Assembly (NCBI RefSeq): GCF_900176345.1 | Contig: NZ_FWXU01000009.1 | Coordinates: forward strand, 62,001 to 126,000 | Origin: Rhizobium sp. RU36D | GTDB lineage: Bacteria > Pseudomonadota > Alphaproteobacteria > Rhizobiales > Rhizobiaceae | Length of the DNA stretch: 64,000 bases | Reading direction: 5' to 3' | Shown: piece after piece, positions 27,198 to 35,978 of the stretch | How positions within the stretch are numbered: the stretch's first letter is position 1 | Layout: every line of letters starts with the position of its first letter | Position numbers and translations under genes: made by a program | Notes under the pieces: generated by a model | Databases searched by the model: none | What the model was told of the DNA's origin: nothing | What the model saw: the letters and a program-made list of their open reading frames with translations, nothing else

Positions 27198-27797
27198 TCA
27201 ACCGCCCGCAAGAGCCTTCTCGATCGCCGGAAAAAGCCCCTGCTCCAGGGACTGCTCATCAAACGGCCCGACCTTCTTGTAGAGGATCGTTCCGTCAGCC
27301 GCGACCAGATAGCTTTCCGGAATGCCGTAGACGCCCCAGTCGATTGCCGCCTTGCCATCAGGATCGATACCAATGGCGCTATAGGGATTGCCCAGTTCGC
27401 CGAGGAACCGAAGGGCGTTTTCCTCGCGGTCCTTGTAGTTGATGCCGACGATGGTGAGCCTCTGGTCCTTGGCGAGTTCCTTCAGGATCGGATGCTCGTC
27501 CCGGCAGGGTATGCACCAGGAGGCAAAGACGTTGACCAGCGTCAGCTTGCCGGAGATGGCATCCGTCGTCAGCGCCGGCGTCTGCGAGCCGCCAAGCGGT
27601 GCCAGCGCCAGGGTCGGCGCCTTGGTGCCGATCAGGGCCGAGGGGATGTCGGCAATGTTCTTGCCGTTGAAATCCTGATCATACAGCATCTTGCCGGCCG
27701 TCAGCGCAATCCCGGCGAAGACCACGAGGGGCAGGAGCGCCAGCACATAGCGGCCGGCACCCTGTCGCGGCGCCTTGTCGTCGATATTCTCGCTCAT
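27198..27797 (-). CDS. ccmG: Cytochrome c maturation thiol-disulfide oxidoreductase CcmG/DsbE
   Basis: Membrane-anchored periplasmic thioredoxin that reduces the CXXCH cysteines of apocytochrome c. It has 199 residues: one N-terminal membrane anchor (about 17-36), then a thioredoxin fold with active site SWCIPCRDEHP and the cis-proline loop GVYGIPESYLV. It starts at 27797 and overlaps the ccmD stop (ATGA), so it is the last gene of the ccm operon, in the order ccmA-B-C-D-G on the minus strand. Confidence 0.95.
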   Translation of the reverse strand: MSENIDDKAPRQGAGRYVLALLPLVVFAGIALTAGKMLYDQDFNGKNIADIPSALIGTKAPTLALAPLGGSQTPALTTDAISGKLTLVNVFASWCIPCRDEHPILKELAKDQRLTIVGINYKDREENALRFLGELGNPYSAIGIDPDGKAAIDWGVYGIPESYLVAADGTILYKKVGPFDEQSLEQGLFPAIEKALAGG

Positions 27798-27970
27798 GCC
27801 TGCCCGCCTTCCCCGGCGGAGACCGCCGAACGCCGCCGGATGCCGGAGGCTTCCAGCGCCTTCAACTCCTTCTGCCGCGCGCGGCCATCGAGCCAGATCC
27901 AGAGCGTGGCCATGCCGACAAGGCCGAAGGTCACGGCATAGGAGGTGTAGATATAGAAATCATGGGTCAC
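27794..27970 (-). CDS. ccmD: Heme exporter protein CcmD
   Basis: A 58-residue single-helix protein that helps release heme-loaded CcmE from the CcmABC complex. The frame runs from the GTG at 27970 (VTHDFYIYTSYAVTFG) through one membrane helix ending WIWLDGRARQKELKALEASG, to a stop overlapping the ccmG start by four bases. It is four bases from ccmC. The sequence, size and place between ccmC and ccmG identify it. Confidence 0.92.
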   Translation of the reverse strand: MTHDFYIYTSYAVTFGLVGMATLWIWLDGRARQKELKALEASGIRRRSAVSAGEGGQA

Positions 27971-27973
27971 GGA

Positions 27974-28735
27974 TCAGCCCTCCCGACCGGCCATGCGCGC
28001 CGCAAGCCGGCGCTGCACTGATATCCGCCGGCGCCAGATTTCGTTGCGCATCGCCATCATATGCAGCGTGAAGAACAGAAGCGAAAAGGCCAGCGCCATG
28101 ATCAGCAGCGGCCAGAGGAAAACGGGATCGATGGTCGGTCCGTCAAGCCGGATGACGCTTGCCGGCTGGTGCAGGGTGTTCCACCACTCCACGGAAAACT
28201 TGATGATCGGGATGTTGACGAAGCCGACCAGGATCAAGACGGCGCTCAGCCGCGCCGCCCGTGACGGATCGTCCATCGCCCGGTTGAGCGCAATCAGCCC
28301 GAGATACATCAGGAACAGCACGAAGACCGAGGTCAGCCGCGCATCCCAGACCCACCAAGTGCCCCACATCGGCTTGCCCCAGAGGGAGCCGGTGACCAGA
28401 GCGATCAGAGTGAAAATGGCGCCGAGCGGGGCTGCGGCCTTGTGGCTGACATCAGCCAGCGGATGGCGCCAGACCAGCGTCCCGATCGCCGACAGCGCCA
28501 TCACGGTATAGCACATCATGGAGAGCCAGGCGGCCGGCACATGCACATACATGATGCGCACGGTCATGCCCTGCTGGTAATCGCCCTCGGCGGTGAAGCC
28601 GAGATAGAGGCCAATGGCGAAAAGCACCACCGTGATGGCCGCCATCCATGGAATGATCCGCCCCGCCAGCGCCAGGAAGCGCGTTGGATTGGCCAGATCG
28701 CTGAACTTGGTAATGGCGAGCGTGCTATCGTTCAT
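27974..28735 (-). CDS. ccmC: Heme exporter protein CcmC
   Basis: Six-helix membrane protein that presents heme to the CcmE chaperone, 253 residues. The tryptophan-rich heme-handling motif is WGTWWVWDARLTS in the second periplasmic loop. Conserved histidines flank it (MYVHVPAAWLSM before, WWNTLHQPA after). It lies between ccmB (82 bp upstream) and ccmD (3 bp downstream) on the minus strand. Confidence 0.95.
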   Translation of the reverse strand: MNDSTLAITKFSDLANPTRFLALAGRIIPWMAAITVVLFAIGLYLGFTAEGDYQQGMTVRIMYVHVPAAWLSMMCYTVMALSAIGTLVWRHPLADVSHKAAAPLGAIFTLIALVTGSLWGKPMWGTWWVWDARLTSVFVLFLMYLGLIALNRAMDDPSRAARLSAVLILVGFVNIPIIKFSVEWWNTLHQPASVIRLDGPTIDPVFLWPLLIMALAFSLLFFTLHMMAMRNEIWRRRISVQRRLAARMAGREG

Positions 28736-28817
28736 GGAATGCTTCTAACCTGCCCATCGTTCGGCTGCAATTGATCTTGGTCAATCCAAGCGAATGTGAT
28801 CACCCGCGAGGACCTTG

Positions 28818-29477
28818 TCAGTCTCCGGCATTGCGCAATGCGAGCGCGGCAGCGGCCGGCCCGATCACCGCGAAAAACAGCGTCGTTGCCACCAGAAACA
28901 AAAAGGGCGGCAGGAATGGCGCGGGATCTTCCACCGCCGCATAAGAGGCGCTGACCCCGAAGATCAGCACGGGGATGGCGAGCGGCAGCACCAGAATCGA
29001 CACCAGCAGGCCGCCACGGGGCAGAACCACCGCCACCGCCGCACCGGCCGCGCCGATGAAGGTGATCGCCGGGCTGCCGACCAGGAGCGTCAGCATGACC
29101 GCACCGATCGCCACCTCGCCCATGTTCATGAACAGGCCCAGGAGCGGCGAGGCGATCACCAGCGGCAGGCTGGTGCCGACCCAGTGCGCCAGGCACTTGA
29201 CGAAGACCGTCAGCACAAGCGGCGTTTCCTGCATCAGCATCAGGTCAAGCGACCCGTCATCGCGATCAGCCTGGAACAGCCGGTCGAGCCCCAGAAGCGC
29301 CGCCAGCAGCGCACCGATCCAGACGATCGCCGGGCCGATTCGCGAAAGCAGGTTGAGGTCGGGACCTACGCCAAAGGGAATGACGGCCACGACGGTCATG
29401 AAGAACAAGACCCCGATCAGCGCCCCACCGCCCGACCGCACCGATAGTTTCACGTCGCGCAGGAAGAGGGCGATCAT
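28818..29477 (-). CDS. ccmB: Heme exporter protein CcmB
   Basis: Membrane subunit of the CcmAB ABC transporter that powers release of holo-CcmE. It has 219 residues with six hydrophobic segments. The cytoplasmic stretch LDRLFQADRDDGSLDLMLM is the family signature that contacts CcmA. A 271-bp gap rich in palindromic repeats separates it from ccmA, which is unusual because the two are normally adjacent or overlapping. Confidence 0.94.
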   Translation of the reverse strand: MIALFLRDVKLSVRSGGGALIGVLFFMTVVAVIPFGVGPDLNLLSRIGPAIVWIGALLAALLGLDRLFQADRDDGSLDLMLMQETPLVLTVFVKCLAHWVGTSLPLVIASPLLGLFMNMGEVAIGAVMLTLLVGSPAITFIGAAGAAVAVVLPRGGLLVSILVLPLAIPVLIFGVSASYAAVEDPAPFLPPFLFLVATTLFFAVIGPAAAALALRNAGD

Positions 29478-29529
29478 GAGGAGGTCCCATTCTTGGCTAA
29501 TGCAGCCAAGATCTTTTGTATCGGTGCAA

Positions 29530-29717
29530 CCATACCCCCGTCTGCCCTCTTTCGATTACATCGAAACGCGGGCATCTCCCCCTCAAGGGGGGAGATCGAC
29601 CCGTGGCACTGATCCGCCATCCAGCCGACTACGATGGGTTTTGCGGGGAAGCGAGCGCGTGCGGCATATCGATCTCCCCCCTTGAGGGGGAGATGCCCGG
29701 CAGGGCAGAGGGGGGTA
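29530..29717. repeat. Inverted pair of palindromic repeats between ccmA and ccmB
   Basis: The right unit (29670-29717) reads cgatctccccccttgaggg then ggagatgcccggcagggcag and a G-run. The left unit (29530-29598) is its inverted copy, with about 20 bp (ctttcgattacatcgaaacg) replacing the middle of the tail. The palindromic cores ccccctcaagggggg are identical in the two. Together they form a large hairpin inside the ccm operon. The same unit occurs in the ftsY coding region. Confidence 0.85.
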
Positions 29718-29748
29718 TTTCTAGACACCGGCATATCGTGAATCATCA

Positions 29749-30387
29749 TCATGCCAACTCACCATACTCAAACCCCTTCATGACCAGCTGCTGCGCCCCC
29801 TCCAGCCCGAGCGGCTGATGGGTGGCAGCAATCGCCATGCCGCCGCGGGCGAGGTGATCCGTCACCAGCCCGGCAAACATCACGTCGGCGCTCGAATCAA
29901 GCGCGGCAGTCGGCTCGTCGAGCAGCCAGAGCGGCCGGTGGGCGACCAGCAGCTTGGCCATGGCGAATCGCCGCTGCTGGCCGGCGGAAAGATAGCCGAA
30001 GGGTAGATGGGTAATGCCAACAAGACCGACGGCATGGGCCGCCTCTTCGATATCCACCCCCTGGCCACCCTCGCTATCGCCGAGAAAGCGCTGCCAGAAC
30101 AGCAGGTTTTCCGCAACGCTCAGTTCCTGTTTCATGGCGTTGCGATGGCCGAGATAATGGCTGAGTTCCCGCGCCGGGCGCTGCTCTCCGTGACCCTGTC
30201 CTGCCAGCGTCACGGTGCCGTTTTCAGGCCGCAAAAGGCCGGCGATCACCCGCAGCAGGGTCGATTTTCCCGAGCCGTTGCGGCCGGTCAAAAGCAGCGC
30301 CTGCCCCTGCTCCAAGGTAAAGGAAACATTGGTGAAAATGAGCTCTTCGCCGCGGCGGGCGCTCAAGCCTTCGGCCATCAGGCGCAT
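29749..30387 (-). CDS. ccmA: Heme exporter ATP-binding protein CcmA
   Basis: ABC ATPase subunit of the cytochrome c maturation transporter, 212 residues. Walker A is GRNGSGKST, the signature YLSAGQQRRFAMAKL (a degenerate LSGGQ typical of CcmA) and Walker B LWLLDEPTAALD; the H-loop is AATHQPLG. It is the first gene of the ccm cluster and divergent from acnA, sharing a 271-bp promoter region with it. Confidence 0.95.
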   Translation of the reverse strand: MRLMAEGLSARRGEELIFTNVSFTLEQGQALLLTGRNGSGKSTLLRVIAGLLRPENGTVTLAGQGHGEQRPARELSHYLGHRNAMKQELSVAENLLFWQRFLGDSEGGQGVDIEEAAHAVGLVGITHLPFGYLSAGQQRRFAMAKLLVAHRPLWLLDEPTAALDSSADVMFAGLVTDHLARGGMAIAATHQPLGLEGAQQLVMKGFEYGELA

Positions 30388-30658
30388 GGTCGGACTTTCG
30401 TTAAGATTTTAGTCATCGCGTTGCAAATTTTTGTCCGATTTAGGCATGGCCCGGTCTGGCACCTTTTTTAGAAATTATCTATAAGACCTGCAACACGCCA
30501 GCGGTCGGCGTGAACTTCATCCTTGTGCCGAACTTTGAACTGCGACAGCGGTTCTGGGGCGGACAGCGGAAATGGCCGTACCCGCATCCTGATGTGCATG
30601 AAGTGCATAGGCGTCCGCACCAAAAGTGTAGGCTATCAGAATAAGCGGGGTTCTATCC

Positions 30659-33352
30659 GTGTCAAAATCTCTCGACAGTTTCAATTGCCGTTCCACATTG
30701 ACCGTCAACGGCAAGGATTATGTCTACTACAGCCTGCCCAAGGCAGAGGCCAATGGTCTCGCCGGCGTTTCCAAGCTGCCCTATTCCATGAAGGTGCTGC
30801 TGGAGAACCTGCTTCGCAATGAAGACGGCCGCTCGGTGACCAAGAAGGACATCGAGGCCGTGGCCGAATGGCTCAACAACAAGGGCCTGAAGGAAGCGGA
30901 AATCGCCTATCGTCCAGCCCGCGTGCTGATGCAGGACTTCACCGGCGTTCCCGCCGTCGTCGATCTCGCGGCCATGCGTGACGGCATCAAGGCTCTCGGC
31001 GGCGATCCGGAAAAGATCAACCCGCTTGTGCCCGTCGACCTCGTCATCGACCACTCCGTCATCGTCGACGAATTCGGCACGCCGCAGGCCTTCGCCCGCA
31101 ACGTCGAGCTGGAATACCAGCGCAATGGCGAACGCTACCGCTTCCTGAAGTGGGGCCAGCAGGCATTCAAGAACTTCCGCGTGGTTCCGCCCGGCACCGG
31201 CATCTGTCACCAGGTCAACTTCGAATATCTCGGCCAGACGGTCTGGACCAAGGACGAAGACGGCGAAACGACAGCCTATCCCGACACCTGCGTCGGCACG
31301 GACTCCCACACCACGATGATCAACGGTCTCGGCGTTCTCGGCTGGGGCGTCGGCGGTATCGAAGCGGAAGCCGCCATGCTCGGCCAGCCGGTCTCCATGC
31401 TGCTGCCTGAGGTCATCGGCTTCAAGCTCACCGGCAAGCTCAAGGAAGGCGTCACCGCCACCGACCTCGTGCTGACCGTTGTGCAGATGCTGCGCAAGAA
31501 GGGCGTGGTATCGAAGTTCGTCGAATTCTTCGGCCCTGGTATGGAAAACATGCCGGTCGCCGACCGCGCCACCATCGGCAACATGGGTCCGGAATACGGC
31601 GCGACTTGCGGCTTCTTCCCGGTCGATGCCGAAACGGTCAACTACCTCAACATGTCCGGCCGCACCAAGGACCGCATCGCCCTGGTCGAAGCCTATTCCA
31701 AGGCGCAGGGCATGTGGCGCGACAATGACGGTTCGCAGCTCGTCTTCACCGACACGCTCGAACTCGACCTCGGCGACGTCGTTCCGTCGATGGCCGGCCC
31801 CAAGCGTCCGGAAGGCCGCTTGCCGCTCGAAACCATCGCGCCGAACTTCGCCACGGCTCTCGAAAACGACTACAAGAAGCCCGGCCAGCTCAAGACGCGT
31901 TATGCCGTCGAGGGCGAAAGCTACGATCTCGGTCATGGCGACGTGGCCATTGCCGCCATCACCTCCTGCACCAACACCTCGAACCCGAGCGTGCTGATCG
32001 CAGCCGGTCTCCTGGCGCGCAATGCGGTGGCCAAGGGCCTGAAGTCCAAGCCTTGGGTGAAGACCTCGCTTGCACCGGGATCCCAGGTCGTCGGCGAATA
32101 TCTTGCCAAGTCCGGCCTGCAGAAGGATCTCGACGCGCTCGGCTTCAACCTGGTCGGCTTCGGCTGCACCACCTGCATCGGCAATTCCGGCCCTCTGCCG
32201 GCGCCGATCTCGAAGACGATCAACGACAAGGGCCTGATCACCGCAGGCGTCCTGTCGGGCAACCGCAACTTCGAAGGCCGTATCTCGCCTGACGTGCAGG
32301 CCAACTACCTCGCCTCCCCGCCGCTCGTCGTCGCCTATGCGCTGGCCGGCTCGGTGCAGATCGACCTGACCACGGAGCCCCTGGGCGAAGACCAAAACGG
32401 CAACCCGGTCTTCCTCAAGGACGTCTGGCCGACCTCGGCGGAAGTGCAGGAGTTCATCCAGAAATACGTCACCCGCGAACTGTTCGAATCGAAATATGCC
32501 GACGTGTTCAAGGGCGACGAAAACTGGCAGGCCGTGCAGGTTCCGGAAGGCCAGACCTATGCCTGGGACGACAACTCGACCTATGTGCAGAACCCGCCCT
32601 ACTTCGTCGGCATGGGCAAGACCGGCTCGGGCCTCAAGGACATCAAGGGCGCCCGCGTACTCGGTCTCTTCGGCGACAAGATCACGACGGACCACATCTC
32701 GCCCGCCGGCTCGATCAAGGCAGCCTCTCCGGCCGGTGCCTATCTCCTGGGTCATGGCGTCGGTGTTGCCGACTTCAACCAGTATGGCACGCGCCGCGGC
32801 AACCATGAGGTCATGATGCGTGGCACCTTCGCCAATATCCGCATCCGCAACCACATGCTCGGCCCGAACGGCAAGGAAGGCGGCTACACCGTCCACTATC
32901 CGTCGAAGGAAGAGATGTCGATCTACGACGCCGCCATGAAGTACAAGGACGAGGGCGTTCCGCTCGTCATCTTCGCCGGCGTTGAATATGGCAACGGCTC
33001 GTCCCGCGACTGGGCTGCCAAGGGCACCAACCTCTTGGGCGTCAAGGCCGTGGTCGCCCAGTCCTTCGAGCGCATCCATCGCTCGAACCTGGTCGGCATG
33101 GGCGTCGTGCCCTTCACCTTCGAGGAAGGCACCACCTGGGCATCGCTCGACCTGAAGGGCGACGAAACCGTCACGATCGAAGGTCTGGAAGGCGAGATCA
33201 AGCCGCGCGAGAAGAAGATCGCCAAGATCACCTATGCCGATGGCACGGTGAAGGAGGTGCCGCTTCTGTGCCGCATCGATACCCTCGACGAGGTCACCTA
33301 CATGGAGAACGGCGGCATCCTGCAGACCGTTCTGCGCGACCTCGCAGCCTGA
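30659..33352 (+). CDS. acnA: Aconitate hydratase AcnA
   Basis: TCA-cycle enzyme interconverting citrate and isocitrate; monomeric IRP-like aconitase of 897 residues. The cluster ligands are Cys437 in [10 protein letters not shown] and Cys503/Cys506 in [11 protein letters not shown]. The swivelling C-terminal domain contains [15 protein letters not shown] and [15 protein letters not shown]. The start is the GTG at 30659 ([10 protein letters not shown]); no in-frame ATG lies at a sensible distance. It is divergent from ccmA, an arrangement common in rhizobia, and is followed by a strong terminator. Confidence 0.97.
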   Translation: MSKSLDSFNCRSTLTVNGKDYVYYSLPKAEANGLAGVSKLPYSMKVLLENLLRNEDGRSVTKKDIEAVAEWLNNKGLKEAEIAYRPARVLMQDFTGVPAVVDLAAMRDGIKALGGDPEKINPLVPVDLVIDHSVIVDEFGTPQAFARNVELEYQRNGERYRFLKWGQQAFKNFRVVPPGTGICHQVNFEYLGQTVWTKDEDGETTAYPDTCVGTDSHTTMINGLGVLGWGVGGIEAEAAMLGQPVSMLLPEVIGFKLTGKLKEGVTATDLVLTVVQMLRKKGVVSKFVEFFGPGMENMPVADRATIGNMGPEYGATCGFFPVDAETVNYLNMSGRTKDRIALVEAYSKAQGMWRDNDGSQLVFTDTLELDLGDVVPSMAGPKRPEGRLPLETIAPNFATALENDYKKPGQLKTRYAVEGESYDLGHGDVAIAAITSCTNTSNPSVLIAAGLLARNAVAKGLKSKPWVKTSLAPGSQVVGEYLAKSGLQKDLDALGFNLVGFGCTTCIGNSGPLPAPISKTINDKGLITAGVLSGNRNFEGRISPDVQANYLASPPLVVAYALAGSVQIDLTTEPLGEDQNGNPVFLKDVWPTSAEVQEFIQKYVTRELFESKYADVFKGDENWQAVQVPEGQTYAWDDNSTYVQNPPYFVGMGKTGSGLKDIKGARVLGLFGDKITTDHISPAGSIKAASPAGAYLLGHGVGVADFNQYGTRRGNHEVMMRGTFANIRIRNHMLGPNGKEGGYTVHYPSKEEMSIYDAAMKYKDEGVPLVIFAGVEYGNGSSRDWAAKGTNLLGVKAVVAQSFERIHRSNLVGMGVVPFTFEEGTTWASLDLKGDETVTIEGLEGEIKPREKKIAKITYADGTVKEVPLLCRIDTLDEVTYMENGGILQTVLRDLAA

Positions 33353-33375
33353 TACGATCGATATCGTCAAAACGC

Positions 33376-33407
33376 GCCGCCGGGAGCAATCCCGGCGGCT
33401 CTTTTTT
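33376..33407 (+). terminator. Rho-independent terminator of acnA
   Basis: A 10-bp perfect stem gccgccggga/tcccggcggc with a gcaa loop, followed by tcttttttg. It lies 24 bp after the acnA stop. Confidence 0.92.
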
Positions 33408-33582
33408 GGGTGAGCGGGCTTTCGACCGGAAGCCTCACCCCTTCGTGACTTCCTGTTGATGGCCTGAAAGTTTATGTCTTGCGCGAAAAATGTGGCAAGG
33501 ACAGTAACCTTGGGGCAAGCGGTATCGGCGAAACTAGCCTGATATCGCACCCAGGATGGAAAAGGGCACGGCAGGCAGGACA

Positions 33583-34344
33583 ATGGTTATGACTTCAAGG
33601 CGTTTTGCGTTCGGTCTCCTGTTGGCACTGTCGGCATCGCTGCCCGCAGCCGCAGAAGACGGCTCGCAGCAAGGAACAACGCCGCGGGGTGTCGTCGAAC
33701 TGTTCACCTCCCAGGGCTGCCGATCATGCCCCCCGGCCGACAAGGCACTAGGTGATCTGGTCAAGCAGGGTGGCGTCGTCGCCTTGTCCTATCACGTGGA
33801 CTATTGGAACTATCTTGGCTGGCAGGACACCCTCGCCACCCCCGACAATACGGCCCGGCAATATGCCTATGCCCGCTCGCTCGGCCGCAGCGGTGTCTAC
33901 ACGCCGCAAGCCGTCATCAACGGCCGCGACCACGTGCCCGGTAGCGACATGGAGGCCATCACCGGCAAGATCAAGGGCCTGCATGACGTTGGACGCGGCC
34001 TTGAAGTGCCCGTATCGGCCCGTCAGCGTGGCGACGAAATCGATATCGATATCGGCTCGGGAACCGGCAAGGCAGATGTTGTGATGGTCTATTTCAAGCA
34101 TCAGCAGGACGTCGATGTCCTGAAGGGCGAGAACAAGGGCAAGACCTATACCTACTGGAACAGCGTCACCGACATCCAGACGGTCGGCATGTGGCACGGC
34201 AAGGACATGCGTCTCGTCCTGCCTGCCAAAGTGATGAAGTCGGGAAAAAGCGACGGCTGTGCGGTGCTGCTGCAACGCTCGAGCGAAAAGGGCGAACCGT
34301 CGGAGATTGTCGGCGCGACCGTCCTGATGTCCAAGCCGGAATAA
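33583..34344 (+). CDS. DUF1223 thioredoxin-like exported protein
   Basis: Predicted periplasmic protein with a thioredoxin-related fold and unknown substrate. The N-terminus has a signal peptide (SRRFAFGLLLALSASLPAAAE, about residues 5-25) with an RR pair that would also suit Tat. The domain opens VVELFTSQGCRSCPPADKAL, carrying a CRSC redox motif, followed by YHVDYWNYLGWQDTLA and YTPQAVINGRDH, all typical of DUF1223. I prefer the ATG at 33583, preceded by ggcagga; in-frame ATGs at 33556 and 33589 are alternatives. It stands alone after the acnA terminator. Confidence 0.88.
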   Translation: MVMTSRRFAFGLLLALSASLPAAAEDGSQQGTTPRGVVELFTSQGCRSCPPADKALGDLVKQGGVVALSYHVDYWNYLGWQDTLATPDNTARQYAYARSLGRSGVYTPQAVINGRDHVPGSDMEAITGKIKGLHDVGRGLEVPVSARQRGDEIDIDIGSGTGKADVVMVYFKHQQDVDVLKGENKGKTYTYWNSVTDIQTVGMWHGKDMRLVLPAKVMKSGKSDGCAVLLQRSSEKGEPSEIVGATVLMSKPE

Positions 34345-34669
34345 ACAGCCCGCATCCTTGCGAATCAGGCTTCCAAAACTGAGGCCTGTCAGGCGTCCGG
34401 CGGTCCGATCCGGAAATGCTGGGGGGCTGGGGGTAAGGGGTCAGCATCCCAGACCGGACCTGTTTGGCGCGAGCGCCAACCGAACAATCCCACTGTCTGT
34501 GTCAAATTGGGCGCTGTTTTGTTCAAAATACGGCGGTAGCGAAAAGAACCCGAGCGGTCGGACACGGTCATGTCTCGGGGCGACCGCCGCTTGGCACCCC
34601 GGGCTTGCAATTTCCAAAGGCTGGGGCACACTGTCACCGATCTGTCATGCAGAAAGGGCCGAGGATTTC
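34345..34669. other. Intergenic region before the DUF2794 gene
   Basis: 325 bp with no supported gene. It contains a near-perfect palindrome TTGGCGCGAGCGCCAA at 34464-34479 and a G-rich stretch near 34420-34440. The palindrome may be an operator or the end of the DUF1223 transcript; there is no T-tract. Confidence 0.45.
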
Positions 34670-35068
34670 ATGACTGATGAGCAGGATTTGCCGCGGGCCA
34701 ACCACGACGGTGGCGAGGCCCGTAGCGCATCCGTGGTCGATCTTGGGCAGTACCGGCAGGACCGCGATCCCATGCCGGTGACCTTTCATCGGCGCGAACT
34801 GGATGCGATTCTCTGGATCTATGGCCGCATGGTGGGCGAGGGCGAATGGCGCGACTATGCCATCGACCATCTCAAGGACCGGGCGGTCTTTTCGGTATTC
34901 AAACGGTCTGGAGAAATGCCGCTCTACCGCATCGAGAAAAACCCGAAGCTTGCGGCCAAGCAGGGCGCGTTCAGCGTGATCAACACCGCCGGCATGATCC
35001 TGAAACGCGGCCACGACCTCAAGCAGGTTCTCAAGGTTTTCGACAAGACCCTGAAACTGGTCGAGTGA
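34670..35068 (+). CDS. DUF2794 protein
   Basis: A 132-residue cytoplasmic protein conserved in alphaproteobacteria, function unknown. After a variable polar N-terminus the core reads PVTFHRRELDAILWIYGRMVGEGEWRDYAIDHLKDRAVFSVFKR (about positions 35-78), then PLYRIEKNPKL and ends in a helical tail. The ATG at 34670 is preceded by gaggatt at the right distance. It converges with the acetyltransferase gene 7 bp away. Nothing indicates a partner or pathway. Confidence 0.88.
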   Translation: MTDEQDLPRANHDGGEARSASVVDLGQYRQDRDPMPVTFHRRELDAILWIYGRMVGEGEWRDYAIDHLKDRAVFSVFKRSGEMPLYRIEKNPKLAAKQGAFSVINTAGMILKRGHDLKQVLKVFDKTLKLVE

Positions 35069-35075
35069 CCGCAGC

Positions 35076-35633
35076 TCATCCGCGATAAAGCGTTCCCGGA
35101 TATTGCATCTCGTCGGGATCGGTGGACAGCCCCTCGCCAAGGGCGCGTTGCATCAGCACCGTATCGAGCCATTTCCCATGCTTGAAACCGGTGCCTTTCA
35201 GGACACCGCTCATTTCGAAACCCATGGCCTTGTGCACCGCGACGGAGGCGGGGCTGGCGCCACCGATCACCGCCACCATCTGGCGAAATCCCAAGTCCGT
35301 GCAATCGGCAACGAGCCTTTCCAGAAGTGCCCGGCCGATACCGCGTCCGCGCGCTGCCGGCGCCAGATAGATCGAATCCTCCACCAGCCAGCGATAGGCC
35401 GGACGGGTGCGAAACGCCGAGGCATAGGCATAGCCGAGCAGGGTGCCGTCGGCGTCAACAGCGGCAAGGTAAGGATAGCCCTGCCCCCTGATGCTTTCAA
35501 AACGCTGGGCCATCTCGGCCTCGTCGGGTGCGGCAAGTTCATAGCTTGCTGTGCCGTTGAGAACGCTGTCGGCATAAATTGCGGTAATGGCGGGGAGATC
35601 GGCCTCCAGGGCCGGGCGAAGCGAGAAGGACAT
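35076..35633 (-). CDS. GNAT acetyltransferase, phosphinothricin-acetyltransferase-like
   Basis: A 185-residue N-acetyltransferase of the PAT/MddA group. The opening LRPALEADLPAITAIYADSVLNGTASYE is the family's recognisable start, YAYASAFRTRPAYRWLVEDSIYLAP the central strands, ARGRGIGRALLERLV the acetyl-CoA loop and GGASPASVAVHKAMGFEMSG the last motif. Members acetylate phosphinothricin, methionine sulfone or sulfoximine; which applies here cannot be told. The gene is divergent from the asd leader region. Confidence 0.88.
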   Translation of the reverse strand: MSFSLRPALEADLPAITAIYADSVLNGTASYELAAPDEAEMAQRFESIRGQGYPYLAAVDADGTLLGYAYASAFRTRPAYRWLVEDSIYLAPAARGRGIGRALLERLVADCTDLGFRQMVAVIGGASPASVAVHKAMGFEMSGVLKGTGFKHGKWLDTVLMQRALGEGLSTDPDEMQYPGTLYRG

Positions 35634-35699
35634 GGCAACCTAGCGAAACTCGACACAACTCCCATGTTCTTCCCATAGGCATCAGGACGACGCAATTGC

Positions 35700-35727
35700 T
35701 TGACTCCCACTGAAAACCTTTTATTAG
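35700..35727 (+). promoter_or_regulatory. Candidate promoter of the asd leader
   Basis: TTGACT at 35700-35705, a 16-bp spacer, and TATTAG at 35722-35727. This is a fair sigma-70-type match that would start transcription about 15-20 bp before the small leader ORF. Confidence 0.5.
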
Positions 35728-35750
35728 GACGGCTCGGATAGGAAATTCAT

Positions 35751-35870
35751 ATGCACGCTCTCGAATCGAACATCTCAGTTCCTTTCGCCCCGGCTGGTCA
35801 GGCCGGGCTGCCTGCATGCGTCAATGCTTCATCCACGACCAAGGCCAAAACGACGACCAAAACCGTCTGA
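35751..35870 (+). CDS. Small Thr/Lys-rich leader ORF upstream of asd
   Basis: A 39-codon frame from an ATG with ggaaa seven bases upstream to a TGA 108 bp before asd. The last 13 residues are SSTTKAKTTTKTV: six threonines and three lysines in eleven positions. Asd makes the precursor of threonine, lysine and methionine, so such a peptide looks like an attenuator leader comparable in idea to thrL of enterobacteria. Its position directly after a promoter-like sequence and before GC-rich hairpins supports that. It could instead be a chance ORF; homology across rhizobia would decide. Confidence 0.6.
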   Translation: MHALESNISVPFAPAGQAGLPACVNASSTTKAKTTTKTV

Positions 35871-35909
35871 CGTCTCTGGCCACCGCTCTCTCCCCGGCAC
35901 GGCCGGGGA
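35789..35909 (+). promoter_or_regulatory. Mutually exclusive hairpins in the asd leader
   Basis: Hairpin 1:2 pairs CCCGGC (35789-35794) with GCCGGG (35802-35807) inside the leader ORF. Hairpin 3:4 pairs TCCCCGGC (35891-35898) with GCCGGGGA (35902-35909) after it. Segment 2 can also pair perfectly with segment 3 (CCCGGC at 35893-35898), giving an alternative fold. This resembles attenuator logic, but hairpin 3:4 has no T-tract, and the Thr/Lys codons lie after segment 2 instead of within segment 1, so the mechanism is not the textbook one. Confidence 0.45.
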
Positions 35910-35978
35910 TCAAGAAGGCTGGCGAATATGCCGCTTTCTCCTCACGTAACGCGGAGAGATAGAAAGAGAGCAGGAACA

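Noticed and set aside
30662..33583. 973-codon open frame antisense to acnA
   Set aside because: It mirrors a well-recognised aconitase codon by codon; long antisense frames are expected in GC-rich DNA. The translation has no known motif.
35928..35978. Longer N-terminus of Asd from an ATG at 35928
   Set aside because: It would put 17 polar residues before the NADP-binding motif, and the ATG at 35979 has a proper ribosome site and the family N-terminus.
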